This document shows, in pieces, positions 26,986 to 35,584 of a stretch of DNA of 64,000 nucleotides. This stretch comes from JAVVXB01 sp036651815 (lineage in GTDB: Bacteria; Bacillota; Clostridia; Christensenellales; CAG-138): the NCBI GenBank assembly GCA_036651815.1, contig JAVVXB010000015.1, forward strand, positions 4,501 through 68,500, in the 5' to 3' direction. Position 1 is the stretch's first letter. Each line of letters begins with the position of its first letter. The position numbers and the translations under genes were made by a program. The notes under the pieces were generated by a model that worked only from the letters and a program-made list of their open reading frames with translations, made no database searches and was not told where the DNA came from.

Positions 26986-27900
26986 ATGATTAAAATTTTA
27001 GCGTCGGATGGCATGGAAAAAGGCGCAATTACCGCATTGACCGAAAAAGGTTGTCAAGTTGACTGCGTGTTCTATGAGCCGGAGGCACTTAAGGAAGCCG
27101 TCAAAAACTATGATGTGCTTGTGGTACGTAGCGCCACAAAGGTGCGTGAACCTCACATTGATGCGGCACTTACAACCGGTAAATTAAAGTTGATTATTCG
27201 CGGCGGTGTTGGTGTAGATAACATTGATGTAAAATATGCGGAAGAAAAAGGAATTACCGTGCGTAACACGCCGCGTGCAAGCAGTGATGCGGTTGCAGAA
27301 TTGGCACTGGGTCATATGTTTTCGGTTGCGCGTTTTCTTTCGGTGGCTGGTCATACGATGCGCGAAGGTCAATGGGAGAAGAAAGCCTACAAGGGTATTG
27401 AGCTTGCCGGTAAGACCGTTGGTATCGTTGGATATGGCCGCATAGGACAGGCGTTGGGGAAGCGCTGTCAGGCGTTAGGCATGAAAGTGCTGGCGTATGA
27501 TATCTATCAAGTGCCGGATCTTGTCTGCAACACCATGAAATATGTGGAATTAGATGAATTGCTGAAAAATTCCGACATCATTTCACTGCATGTACCATCG
27601 CTACCGGGTCAGCCGTTGATTAATGAAGAAACCATTGCTAAAATGAAGGATGGTGTAATCTTGGTCAATACGTCACGTGGCACCAATGTGGATGAAGACG
27701 CGCTGGTCAAAGCCCTAAATAGCGGCAAAGTCTACGGTGCTGGGTTGGATGTGTTTGCAGAAGAACCCGCAAAAAATGCCGCGCTCTATGGCCATCCACA
27801 TGTGAGTTGCACCCCGCATGTAGGCGCTTCTACCGTTGAAGCACAAAAACGCATAGGTGCTGAGATCGTGGATATCATCGAAAAACAATTCAATTTTTAA
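26986..27900 (+). CDS. serA: D-3-phosphoglycerate dehydrogenase, short form
   Basis: The 304-residue enzyme oxidises 3-phosphoglycerate as the first step of serine synthesis. It has RGGVGVDNID, the NAD fold VGIVGYGRIGQALG, and the catalytic His in PHVGAST. It lacks the C-terminal ACT domain of longer SerA, so direct serine feedback is not expected. AAGGAGAG precedes the ATG at 26986. It is the second gene of the serC-serA operon and is closed by a terminator 22 bases downstream. Confidence 0.95.
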   Translation: MIKILASDGMEKGAITALTEKGCQVDCVFYEPEALKEAVKNYDVLVVRSATKVREPHIDAALTTGKLKLIIRGGVGVDNIDVKYAEEKGITVRNTPRASSDAVAELALGHMFSVARFLSVAGHTMREGQWEKKAYKGIELAGKTVGIVGYGRIGQALGKRCQALGMKVLAYDIYQVPDLVCNTMKYVELDELLKNSDIISLHVPSLPGQPLINEETIAKMKDGVILVNTSRGTNVDEDALVKALNSGKVYGAGLDVFAEEPAKNAALYGHPHVSCTPHVGASTVEAQKRIGAEIVDIIEKQFNF

Positions 27901-27921
27901 CGAGCAAAGTGCTTGAACATG

Positions 27922-27948
27922 GCCGGCATCGCAGGGTGTCGGCTTTTT
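27922..27948 (+). terminator. Rho-independent terminator of serC-serA
   Basis: GCCGGCA (27922-27928) pairs with TGTCGGC (27937-27943), including one G-U, and is followed by five T. Confidence 0.85.
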
Positions 27949-28207
27949 ATTAAGCTTATCATCAATCAATGCCTGAGTCAGGACTGCAAAGCAAGAGGAG
28001 ATGCGCATCTTCAAAATATGAACTGATTATAAACAATTAATGTATAAGATGCATCCGTTTTGATCTTGCCATGCAAAAGGTTGCTGTTGCAGAAGTAGTC
28101 AAAAGCATAGTGAATACATTGCTTTTATCGGAAAATCACGAAGGAAACTGATCTTATCCACCGTATATCCACCTATAATATCAATATCTGGTATACATAT
28201 GGTCGTG

Positions 28208-28236
28208 TTGACACTAGATATACGAAAGGATACACT
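28208..28236 (+). promoter_or_regulatory. Promoter of the nrdD-nrdG unit
   Basis: TTGACA (28208-28213), 17 bases, TACACT (28231-28236), about 55 bases before the nrdD ATG. The stretch ACACTAGATATA that overlaps the -35 and spacer loosely resembles an NrdR half-box, and a similar AT-rich motif lies just upstream, but the match is too weak to call. The rest of the 398-bp gap (27949-28207) shows no gene. Confidence 0.65.
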
Positions 28237-28298
28237 GAACATACTTCAAATCAAATGAATGACAATCAATCGTTACGAATGGGAGAATTACGGAGAAT

Positions 28299-30374
28299 AT
28301 GTTCAGTACAATTGTAAAACGGGATGGCCGTACGGAGCCGTTTGACCGTGAGAAGATTAAGAATGCCATTTGGAAGGCTGCGCAGGCAGTCAACGGAACC
28401 AACGAAGCAACGAGTGATCGGCTCACCGATGAGGTCGTGCGTCTGTCGGCGTTAAAGTATGGCGAAGATACGCCGGATGTCGAAGGTATTCAGGATATTG
28501 TAGAAAAAGTATTGATTGAAGAAGGACATGCACGCACTGCAAAGGCATATATTTTGTATCGTGAAAAGCGGCGGGGCACACGGCAGATCAATGCACTCAT
28601 CGGTGCAACCATTGATATGTTTGGCGATTATCTCGACGATAAAGATTGGAACATCAAAGAAAACGCAAACATGCAAAAGAGTGTTAATGGACTCAACAAT
28701 TATGTGCGCGAGGCATTTACAAAAAAGTACTGGCTTTACGAGGTGTATCCAATTGACATTTGTAAAGCGCACGAAAGTGGAGATGCGCATATTCACGATC
28801 TTGGTTTTTTCGGCCCATACTGTGCGGGATGGGATTTGCGACAGATGCTGACGGATGGGTTTGGCGGTGTAGAGGGTAAGGTTGAAAGTAAACCAGCCAA
28901 ACATTTGAGAAGCTTTCTTGGACAGGTGGTCAACTCAACGTTTACGACACAAGGTGAAACCGCTGGTGCCCAGGCATGGAGCTCGTTTGATACGTTCTGT
29001 GCGCCTTTTGTGTATTATGATAACATGACCTTTGAGCAGATACGCCAGTGTCTGCAGGAGTTTGTGTTCAATATTAATGTACCGACGCGCGTTGGCTTTC
29101 AGTGCCCATTTTCGAACCTTACATTTGATATCAAAGTACCAAAAACGCTGAAGGATGAGCCAGCCATTGTCGGCGGCAAATACATGGATAAAACCTATGG
29201 TGATTTTCAAGAGCAGATGGACCTATTTAACCGCGCATTCTGTGCGGTCATGCTCGAAGGAGATGCCAAGGGTCGTGTATTTACGTTCCCGATTCCCACG
29301 ATCAACATCACGAAAGATTTCGCCTGGAATAGCCCTGTTGTAGACGATTTTATGCGAATTACCTGCAAATATGGCATTCCATATTTTGCAAACTATATTA
29401 ACTCCGATCTTTCACCGGAGGATGCGGTTAGCATGTGCTGCCGATTGCGCCTTGATAAACGCGAACTCAGAAAGCGCGGCGGTGGGCTCTTTGGCTCAAA
29501 TCCTATGACGGGTAGCATTGGTGTGTATTCTATCAATCTGCCGCGAATTGGCTATCTCTCAAAGAGCAAGAAAGAATTCCTTGCGCGCTTGAAAAAAATT
29601 GCTCAGCTGGGAAAGACGAGCCTTGAGATCAAGCGGAAAATCATTGAGCGACAAACAGACCAGGGGTTATATCCTTATTCTCAGTATTATTTGCGCAATA
29701 TCAAGGCACATACTGGCGAATACTGGACAAACCATTTTAATACCATTGGACTTGTTGGAATGAACGAGGCATGTTTGAATTTTCTGGGTAAGGACATCGG
29801 CAGTCCAGATGGGTTGGCTTTTTCGCTGGAAGTTATGCAGTACTTGCGTGAACTCATGGTGGAATTTCAGGAAGAAACTGGACACAGCTACAATTTGGAA
29901 GCAACGCCGGCCGAGGGCACCAGCTATCGCCTTGCAAAGCTTGACAGAGCAAGGTTCCCAGATATCATCCAATCTGGTATTGAAGAACCCATGTATTCAA
30001 ATTCCACGCAGCTTCCGGTCGGCTATACGGACGATATCTTCGAATGCTGCGATTTGCAGGATGAACTGCAATCGCTCTACACGGGGGGTACGGTGCAACA
30101 TCTTTATATTGGAGAGCGTATCGAGGATATTGAAACATGCAAGAATCTAATACGGTCGGTATTTGAACGCTACCGCATGCCATATATTTCGATTACGCCA
30201 ACGTTCTCCGTGTGTCACGAACATGGTTATATTGCGGGAGAACACTTTGCCTGTCCGGAATGCGGACGTGAGGCAGAGGTTTGGTCGCGGGTTGTTGGTT
30301 ATCTGCGTCCGGTTCAAAACTACAATCCAGGTAAAAAGGAAGAGTACATGATGCGCAAGAAATTTGTGGTATAA
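28299..30374 (+). CDS. nrdD: Anaerobic ribonucleoside-triphosphate reductase (class III)
   Basis: The 691-residue glycyl-radical enzyme reduces NTPs to dNTPs without oxygen. The N-terminal ATP-cone (VKRDGRTEPFDREKI, about 5-90) gives allosteric control, the C-terminal CHEHG...CPECG pair binds zinc, and the glycyl radical motif RVVGYLRPVQNYNPGK places the radical at Gly667. GGGAGAATTACGGAG lies before the ATG. nrdG, the activase, follows after 117 bases that contain a hairpin. Confidence 0.97.
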   Translation: MFSTIVKRDGRTEPFDREKIKNAIWKAAQAVNGTNEATSDRLTDEVVRLSALKYGEDTPDVEGIQDIVEKVLIEEGHARTAKAYILYREKRRGTRQINALIGATIDMFGDYLDDKDWNIKENANMQKSVNGLNNYVREAFTKKYWLYEVYPIDICKAHESGDAHIHDLGFFGPYCAGWDLRQMLTDGFGGVEGKVESKPAKHLRSFLGQVVNSTFTTQGETAGAQAWSSFDTFCAPFVYYDNMTFEQIRQCLQEFVFNINVPTRVGFQCPFSNLTFDIKVPKTLKDEPAIVGGKYMDKTYGDFQEQMDLFNRAFCAVMLEGDAKGRVFTFPIPTINITKDFAWNSPVVDDFMRITCKYGIPYFANYINSDLSPEDAVSMCCRLRLDKRELRKRGGGLFGSNPMTGSIGVYSINLPRIGYLSKSKKEFLARLKKIAQLGKTSLEIKRKIIERQTDQGLYPYSQYYLRNIKAHTGEYWTNHFNTIGLVGMNEACLNFLGKDIGSPDGLAFSLEVMQYLRELMVEFQEETGHSYNLEATPAEGTSYRLAKLDRARFPDIIQSGIEEPMYSNSTQLPVGYTDDIFECCDLQDELQSLYTGGTVQHLYIGERIEDIETCKNLIRSVFERYRMPYISITPTFSVCHEHGYIAGEHFACPECGREAEVWSRVVGYLRPVQNYNPGKKEEYMMRKKFVV

Positions 30375-30411
30375 TTATCAGGATTCCACAAGCGAAACTT
30401 AGATTCCATGG

Positions 30412-30440
30412 GGGAGCGTGCGTGGTCACGTTCCCTCTTT
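30412..30440 (+). terminator. Intra-operon hairpin between nrdD and nrdG
   Basis: GGGAGCGTG (30412-30420) pairs with CACGTTCCC (30427-30435) and is followed by TCTTTCTGTTT. It could partially terminate after nrdD and lower nrdG output, which is needed in catalytic amounts. Confidence 0.6.
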
Positions 30441-30491
30441 CTGTTTCAAAACTGTTCAATTGATGCAACTTTAGGATGAGAGGAAAAGCAG

Positions 30492-31169
30492 ATGCTGATT
30501 GCGGGATTTCAAAAAACATCCTTTGTGGATTATCCGGGACAACCCTCGGCGGTGGTCTTTACGGCGTACTGTAATCTGAACTGTACTTACTGCCATAATT
30601 ATCACATTCTTGGCAGAGATACACCATTGTTGGATGAAGAAACGGTGCTGAATTATCTAGACGTCCGGCAAGGTTTGCTGAAAGCACTGGTCATCAGCGG
30701 GGGAGAGCCAACCCTGCAACAAAATTTGGATGCGTTTATTCGGCAAGTACGGACGCTCTCCTACGCCATTAAGTTGGATACGAACGGTTGCAAACCACAG
30801 GTGATTAAAGATTTGCTGCGTGAGCATCTGCTTGATTATGTTGCGATGGATATCAAAGCTCCGCTGGAGCTTTATTCAAAAATCACGCGAACTGAGGTGG
30901 ATACCAATGCAATTCAAAAGAGTATTGCACTGTTGCGGAATAGCGATATTCCACATGAATTTCGCTTGACGTTCGCTCCTGAGTTAAGTACGGACGATGT
31001 GGTACGGGCCGCAAAGCTCGTGGATGGATGCGATCGGTTTTATTTACAGCAGTACCGTGTACGCAATTCCAATGATCCGGCGCCACACCCGCCATCCACG
31101 TTGAAAAAAACAGCGGAGCTGGTTCAAAATGCCATTGGCACCTGTACATTACGGGGATTAGGCGTATAA
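30492..31169 (+). CDS. nrdG: Anaerobic ribonucleotide reductase activating protein, radical SAM
   Basis: The 225-residue radical SAM enzyme generates the glycyl radical of NrdD. The cluster motif CNLNCTYC (Cys27, Cys31, Cys34) and ISGGEPTLQ are intact, and the N-terminal FQKTSFVDYPG is typical of this longer NrdG type. GAGAGGA precedes the ATG. The position right after nrdD fixes the partner. Confidence 0.93.
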   Translation: MLIAGFQKTSFVDYPGQPSAVVFTAYCNLNCTYCHNYHILGRDTPLLDEETVLNYLDVRQGLLKALVISGGEPTLQQNLDAFIRQVRTLSYAIKLDTNGCKPQVIKDLLREHLLDYVAMDIKAPLELYSKITRTEVDTNAIQKSIALLRNSDIPHEFRLTFAPELSTDDVVRAAKLVDGCDRFYLQQYRVRNSNDPAPHPPSTLKKTAELVQNAIGTCTLRGLGV

Positions 31170-31200
31170 TTTTGCGAAACAATCACAAAAAATATCTTTA

Positions 31201-31244
31201 ATTATGCAGAAAAACATGCATAATAGCGTTGACACATGCATAAT
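31201..31244 (+). promoter_or_regulatory. Operator-like cluster at the amino-acid transporter promoter
   Basis: ATTATGCA (31201-31208) is inverted against TGCATAAT (31217-31224), and the 11-mer ACATGCATAAT is repeated directly at 31214-31224 and 31234-31244, a 20-bp (two-turn) spacing. The second copy fills the spacer between the -35 and -10 elements, where a bound protein would block transcription. An arginine-repressor-type site is one possibility, but the match to that consensus is partial. Confidence 0.6.
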
Positions 31245-31257
31245 TACACGGTATACT
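31229..31257 (+). promoter_or_regulatory. Strong sigma-A promoter of the amino-acid ABC operon
   Basis: A perfect TTGACA (31229-31234), 17 bases, TATACT (31252-31257), 31 bases before the permease ATG. Confidence 0.85.
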
Positions 31258-31287
31258 TCGAAATGTTAACTACATGGGAGGACGAAA

Positions 31288-31962
31288 ATGACCTATACCT
31301 TCAGCTTTCAATTTATGGAAACCTACGGACGGTTTTTCGTCGATGGCGTATGGATGACGCTTGAGCTTGCCGCAGTGTCGGTGCTGCTAGGTACGGTCTT
31401 TGGCACGCTGATGGGGCTGCAACGTGTTTCTAAGAAAAAGATTATGCGTATTTTATCCGCAATCTATGTGGAGTTTGTACGAGGAACGCCATTGTTGGTA
31501 CAGCTGTATTTGTTCCGTTACGGATTGATCATGCTGTTTCCTGCATTGTCAAAGATGAGTGTGTTCATTCCCTGCGTTGTGGCCATGGCCTTTAACTCTA
31601 CCGGCTATGTGGCGGAGATTATGCGGGCAGGAATATCCGCTGTGGACGCTGGACAGATGGAAGCGGGTCGAAGTCTTGGTATGACGCACGGACAAACCAT
31701 GCGTAAGATAATTCTTCCACAGGCATTCAAAAATATTTTGCCTGCACTGGGTAACGAATTTGTGACAATTATCAAAGAAAGCTCCATCTGTTCTGTCGTT
31801 GGCGTGTTTGATCTGATGTATATGGCAGATCTGGTGCGTGCCGGCACAGCAAGACCCTTTGAACCACTGCTGGTTGCTGCGTTACTATATTTATGCATGA
31901 CGTTTCCGCTCAGCAAACTGATGGGATTTTTAGAAAAACGCATGAAGCGGGGTGACGTATAA
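31288..31962 (+). CDS. Polar amino-acid ABC transporter permease
   Basis: The 224-residue inner-membrane protein is of the HisM/GlnP type, with about five helices. The coupling-loop pattern EAGRSLGMTHGQTMRKIILPQA is clear. GGAGG precedes the ATG. It is the first gene of a three-gene importer and its stop overlaps the ATPase start (TAATG). Single-permease systems of this kind work as homodimers. Confidence 0.95.
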   Translation: MTYTFSFQFMETYGRFFVDGVWMTLELAAVSVLLGTVFGTLMGLQRVSKKKIMRILSAIYVEFVRGTPLLVQLYLFRYGLIMLFPALSKMSVFIPCVVAMAFNSTGYVAEIMRAGISAVDAGQMEAGRSLGMTHGQTMRKIILPQAFKNILPALGNEFVTIIKESSICSVVGVFDLMYMADLVRAGTARPFEPLLVAALLYLCMTFPLSKLMGFLEKRMKRGDV

Positions 31963-32696
31963 TGGATATTCCGATGATTGAAACGCGTGCGCTCGTCAAA
32001 CGATTTGAAAAGTTCAATGCGTTAGACGGAATCAATCTCAAAATTGAGCAGGGCGAAGTGGTCGGAATTATAGGACCTTCCGGCTCAGGAAAGAGCACGA
32101 TGCTCCGCTGTCTGAACTTACTTGAACAACCAACCACAGGTCAAGTAATTTTTGAAGGGATTGATATCACGGATAAGAAAGTGGATATCAATCATCACCG
32201 GCAGCGCATGGGGATGGTGTTTCAACAGTTTAATCTGTTTCATCATCTCAACGTGATTGAAAACATCACCCTGTCGCCCATGCTGGCAAAGCACGAACCT
32301 CGACAGCAGGCGGAGGCCTTTGCGATGGAACTGCTCGAACGGGTTGGACTTGCGGATCGTGCTAAGGCTATGCCAAGGCAACTCTCTGGCGGTCAGAAAC
32401 AACGGATTGCCATTGTGCGCGCACTTGCTATGCGACCGGACGTTATGCTCTTTGACGAACCTACCAGCGCATTGGATCCAGAGATGGTTGGCGAAGTTCT
32501 GGACGTGATGCAATCGTTAGCCGAAGGCGGCATGACTATGGTGGTTGTAACGCATGAAATGAACTTTGCCAGGGAGGCATGCTCCCGCGTACTGTTTATG
32601 GATGAAGGAAAGGTTCTAGAAGATCGGTTACCGAAAGATTTGTTTGCGCATCCAATAAATGAGCGAACCAAAGCGTTTTTATCAAAGGTTTTATGA
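31962..32696 (+). CDS. Polar amino-acid ABC transporter ATPase
   Basis: The 244-residue GlnQ-type ATPase powers the importer. Walker A GPSGSGKST is at 38-46, the signature RQLSGGQKQR and Walker B VMLFDEPTSALDP are intact. It is coupled to the permease by a one-base overlap and followed by the binding-protein gene after 63 bases. Confidence 0.96.
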   Translation: MDIPMIETRALVKRFEKFNALDGINLKIEQGEVVGIIGPSGSGKSTMLRCLNLLEQPTTGQVIFEGIDITDKKVDINHHRQRMGMVFQQFNLFHHLNVIENITLSPMLAKHEPRQQAEAFAMELLERVGLADRAKAMPRQLSGGQKQRIAIVRALAMRPDVMLFDEPTSALDPEMVGEVLDVMQSLAEGGMTMVVVTHEMNFAREACSRVLFMDEGKVLEDRLPKDLFAHPINERTKAFLSKVL

Positions 32697-32759
32697 ATTA
32701 TCCTTATCGGGCCAACGCCCGTTTCGGATAGAACTGAAAAATAGAGGAGGATATTGGAA

Positions 32760-33575
32760 ATGAAAAAGATTATTAGCATTGTACTGGTTATGGCAATGGC
32801 GCTGACGCTTCTTGCAGGTTGTGCGCCCAAGGTTGAGATGAGCAAGTTGGACAAGATCAAAGAGGCGGGGGTTCTCGTTGTTGGCACTTCGCCGGATTAT
32901 CCACCGTACGAATTCGTTGTGCCCGGTGCGGATGGTAGCATGGAGTATGCAGGAATCGACATGAACATCGCCGAAGAATTGGCGGCAGATCTTGGCGTAA
33001 CGCTTAAGGTGGAAGCCATGGACTTTTCCGGACTCGACAGTGCGCTGCAAATGGGAACCATCGATATGATTTTTGCGGCATATAATGCAACGGACGAACG
33101 TGCGCAGGTAATGGATTTCTCCGATCAATACTACATTGATGAGGTGTGCGCCTTTACCTTGGCCGATCAGGTAGAAAAATACACCGACTTGACGAGCTTT
33201 AGCGGAAAGAAAGTTGGCGTGCAGCTTGGCACCACGTTAGAAACGGACTATTTCCCAATGTTGGAGGGTGCAGAAAAAGTGTCGCTCAAGAAGGTGACGC
33301 AGCTCGTGACTGAATTGAAAGCAAAAGCACTGGATGCGATTATTGTTGAAAAGCCAATTGCGGAAGCCTATATTGCCAACAACCCTGATCTGGCGATTAC
33401 TGCTGTTGTATTCAATGCTGGTGCGACCGGATATGTCGTTGGCCTGCCGAAGAACGAAGCCAGCCTGAAGGACGCCGTGAATGCAACAATTAAGAAGTTG
33501 GTTGATTCTGATGCTATCGCAGGTTTTGCGGAAACCGCTCAGGAGATTCAGGATCAAGCGGTTCTGCCTGAATAA
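32760..33575 (+). CDS. Amino-acid ABC transporter substrate-binding lipoprotein
   Basis: The 271-residue SBP family 3 protein has a lipobox LLAGC (Cys21) and the family block VVGTSPDYPPYEF, followed by the D-x-x-x-A-x-x-T-x-x-R region (FAAYNATDERAQ). The arginine in ATDER is the usual ligand for the amino-acid carboxylate. It feeds the permease/ATPase pair upstream. I chose ATG 32760 after GAGGAGG. The ligand cannot be told from sequence; the operator upstream might point to arginine or a related amino acid. Confidence 0.94.
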   Translation: MKKIISIVLVMAMALTLLAGCAPKVEMSKLDKIKEAGVLVVGTSPDYPPYEFVVPGADGSMEYAGIDMNIAEELAADLGVTLKVEAMDFSGLDSALQMGTIDMIFAAYNATDERAQVMDFSDQYYIDEVCAFTLADQVEKYTDLTSFSGKKVGVQLGTTLETDYFPMLEGAEKVSLKKVTQLVTELKAKALDAIIVEKPIAEAYIANNPDLAITAVVFNAGATGYVVGLPKNEASLKDAVNATIKKLVDSDAIAGFAETAQEIQDQAVLPE

Positions 33576-33599
33576 GGTAAAACGACGATCGTTTTCATT

Positions 33600-33633
33600 A
33601 AGGCGGCTGCGCAGTATGCGTAGCCGCCTTTTT
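33600..33633 (+). terminator. Strong terminator of the amino-acid ABC operon
   Basis: AAGGCGGCT (33600-33608) pairs with AGCCGCCTT (33622-33630), extended by inner pairs, followed by a T-run. Confidence 0.9.
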
Positions 33634-33648
33634 GCGCAGGATAACACT

Positions 33649-34815
33649 GTGGATACTTTTTTGACGGAAAAAGGATTGTATCGAATCCTATATAGACCGG
33701 TCGGAAACCTAATGGATCATGCAAAAAACTGCTTTATTGAGGCAGCTAGTAATGGCGCTGACTTTCTTTATGGTGACGAGTCGCTGTTGCACCATGCAGA
33801 TGGTGCCATCAAGGTGGTATCGAAGCCTGCATGGTCACCAGACACGCTGCGCTCTATAAACTATATACGCAGTCCGGTGGCAATTTATGAACCACTATAT
33901 CGGGATCTTGGCGAAACCCATTGGAAGAACGCAGAGGAATGGTATGCGTTTTTATTGCGTGCAACCGCTCGTGCTACGGAAATAAAGTCAATTTCACAGG
34001 TGCTATTCGAAAGTGAACTGGATGAACGGTGTAATGCAAGGGATGTGGTTATGCAGTCGTTACGCAGCAATGCGAAAATTGCAACGGTGGATCCGGGCAT
34101 GATTCCAGGTAGTGCAGCGGTTCGCTATGGTATACCAGAAGGAACCCGAGTTACGTGCATTGTGACTGGATGTGAAACATTGCAGCGTTTTCGCCGTACG
34201 TTAGAGTCAATTGAATGCAGAAATACCTATCCGCATCTTGAGTGTATCCTTGTGGATGGTTCGAATCCAAACTTGGAAAAAGCATGTTATTATGATGCGC
34301 TAACGCAGAATCATGCGGCAAAAATTATACGGCGGTATCAAGACCAAAATCTGGCCAAGCTCAACAATATTGCCGCAGAATTGGCATCAGGCGACGCACT
34401 ACTTTTCTTAACGGCCGGAGTAGAGTTGCTTCGGCACGATACTTTGGAACGCATGCTGGAATATGCGCTCCAACCTCATGTCGGTGTGGTTGGCGGGATC
34501 TGCCGAACGGCAATCCCAGATCAGAATAGAGCAGTGGAGGAATCCCATATTATTCACAATGTGCGTGCGATAACCGGTCCTATCATGATACGCCGCGATC
34601 ATTTTTATGAAACAGGCGGGTTTGATGAAACATACGCACAGCGCGGCTATAAGGCCGCGCTGTGCTGGGTGCTTGCTCAAAAACATTTGTTTCATGTTTT
34701 CACGCCATATGCTGAATTTCAATTGCCATTCGATCAAAAAAAATTAGCATTATCAGCGGTCAATAAGGTGCGGCTTGAGGATCTCAGTTGGTTTATAAAA
34801 CAAGCCGATCGTTGA
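33649..34815 (+). CDS. Degenerate GT2-like glycosyltransferase
   Basis: The 389-residue protein resembles the two-domain GT2 proteins of the RfbC/RgpF-like type, but it begins inside what is normally the first domain (ADFLYGDESLL, then KPAWSPDTLRSINYI). The second domain starts at TRVTCIVTGCETLQRF with the VDG strand. Where active relatives have LLFLN-x-D-T-E, this protein has LLFLTAGVEL, so the metal-binding aspartate is gone, and the acidic residue expected after GGFDETYA is also absent. I chose GTG 33649 (AGGA eight bases upstream, just after the terminator). It may be inactive or binding-only. Its last 23 bases overlap the convergent ATPase gene. Confidence 0.65.
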   Translation: MDTFLTEKGLYRILYRPVGNLMDHAKNCFIEAASNGADFLYGDESLLHHADGAIKVVSKPAWSPDTLRSINYIRSPVAIYEPLYRDLGETHWKNAEEWYAFLLRATARATEIKSISQVLFESELDERCNARDVVMQSLRSNAKIATVDPGMIPGSAAVRYGIPEGTRVTCIVTGCETLQRFRRTLESIECRNTYPHLECILVDGSNPNLEKACYYDALTQNHAAKIIRRYQDQNLAKLNNIAAELASGDALLFLTAGVELLRHDTLERMLEYALQPHVGVVGGICRTAIPDQNRAVEESHIIHNVRAITGPIMIRRDHFYETGGFDETYAQRGYKAALCWVLAQKHLFHVFTPYAEFQLPFDQKKLALSAVNKVRLEDLSWFIKQADR

Positions 34816-35584
34816 CTTCATCGCTTTGGCTCACCTGAGAGAATCGGTCTAATAAGGATTCGACGGTTAGCTGTTGCTTTTCCACGCCCTTGATATCGAG
34901 GGCTACATGGGCATTGTCCATCATAATGAGACGATTGCCGTGTCGGATTGCATCACGCATGTTATGCGTTACCATCATGGTGGTAAGCTTGCTTTCGCCA
35001 ATGATCTGATCGGAAAGATCAAGGACTTTTTTTGCCGTTTTTGGATCTAAGGCGGCAGTATGTTCGTCAAGCAGCAATAGTTTTGGACGTTGCAGTGTGG
35101 CCATCAGTAGCGTCAGCGCTTGTCGCTGACCACCGGATAGCAACTTGACTTTCGTTGTCATCCGATCTTCAAGGCCAAGATCAAGACGCGCTAACTGTTC
35201 GCGAAAATATTTCTTCTCTTCGCCTTGAATCTGCCATCCGAGACCTCTCTTTTTGCCGCGACGATAGGCGAGCGAAAGATTTTCTTCAATCCACATGTTC
35301 CCTGCCGTACCCATCATCGGGTCTTGAAACACGCGGCCCAGCATAGCTGCACGCTGATATTCCGGCATGTTGGTTACATCCGTGCCATCGATGAGTATCC
35401 GTCCTTGCGTTGGTGTATTCGCGCCGGAGACACAGTTGAGCAGCGTGGATTTTCCCGCGCCATTACCACCGATGACTGTTGTAAAATCACCTTGCTTCAG
35501 ATGTAAAGAGACATGATCCATCGCGACCTTTTCATTGATGGTTCCGGCATTAAATATAATGGTAACATCTTCAAGTTTTAGCAT
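34793..35584 (-). CDS. TrpXYZ-type ABC transporter ATPase
   Basis: The 263-residue ATPase has Walker A GGNGAGKST (39-47), signature LLSGGQRQALTL and Walker B with the DEHTAALDPK ending typical of this transporter group. The ATG at 35584 follows GGGAGG and overlaps the permease stop by seven bases. It is the last gene of an operon that reads binding protein, permease, ATPase from the T-box leader. Confidence 0.92.
   Translation of the reverse strand: MLKLEDVTIIFNAGTINEKVAMDHVSLHLKQGDFTTVIGGNGAGKSTLLNCVSGANTPTQGRILIDGTDVTNMPEYQRAAMLGRVFQDPMMGTAGNMWIEENLSLAYRRGKKRGLGWQIQGEEKKYFREQLARLDLGLEDRMTTKVKLLSGGQRQALTLLMATLQRPKLLLLDEHTAALDPKTAKKVLDLSDQIIGESKLTTMMVTHNMRDAIRHGNRLIMMDNAHVALDIKGVEKQQLTVESLLDRFSQVSQSDEVNDRLVL

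Noticed and set aside
28205..28240. NrdR box at the nrdD promoter
   Set aside because: ACACTAGATATA fits only loosely and a properly phased second box is not clear, so it is mentioned but not called.
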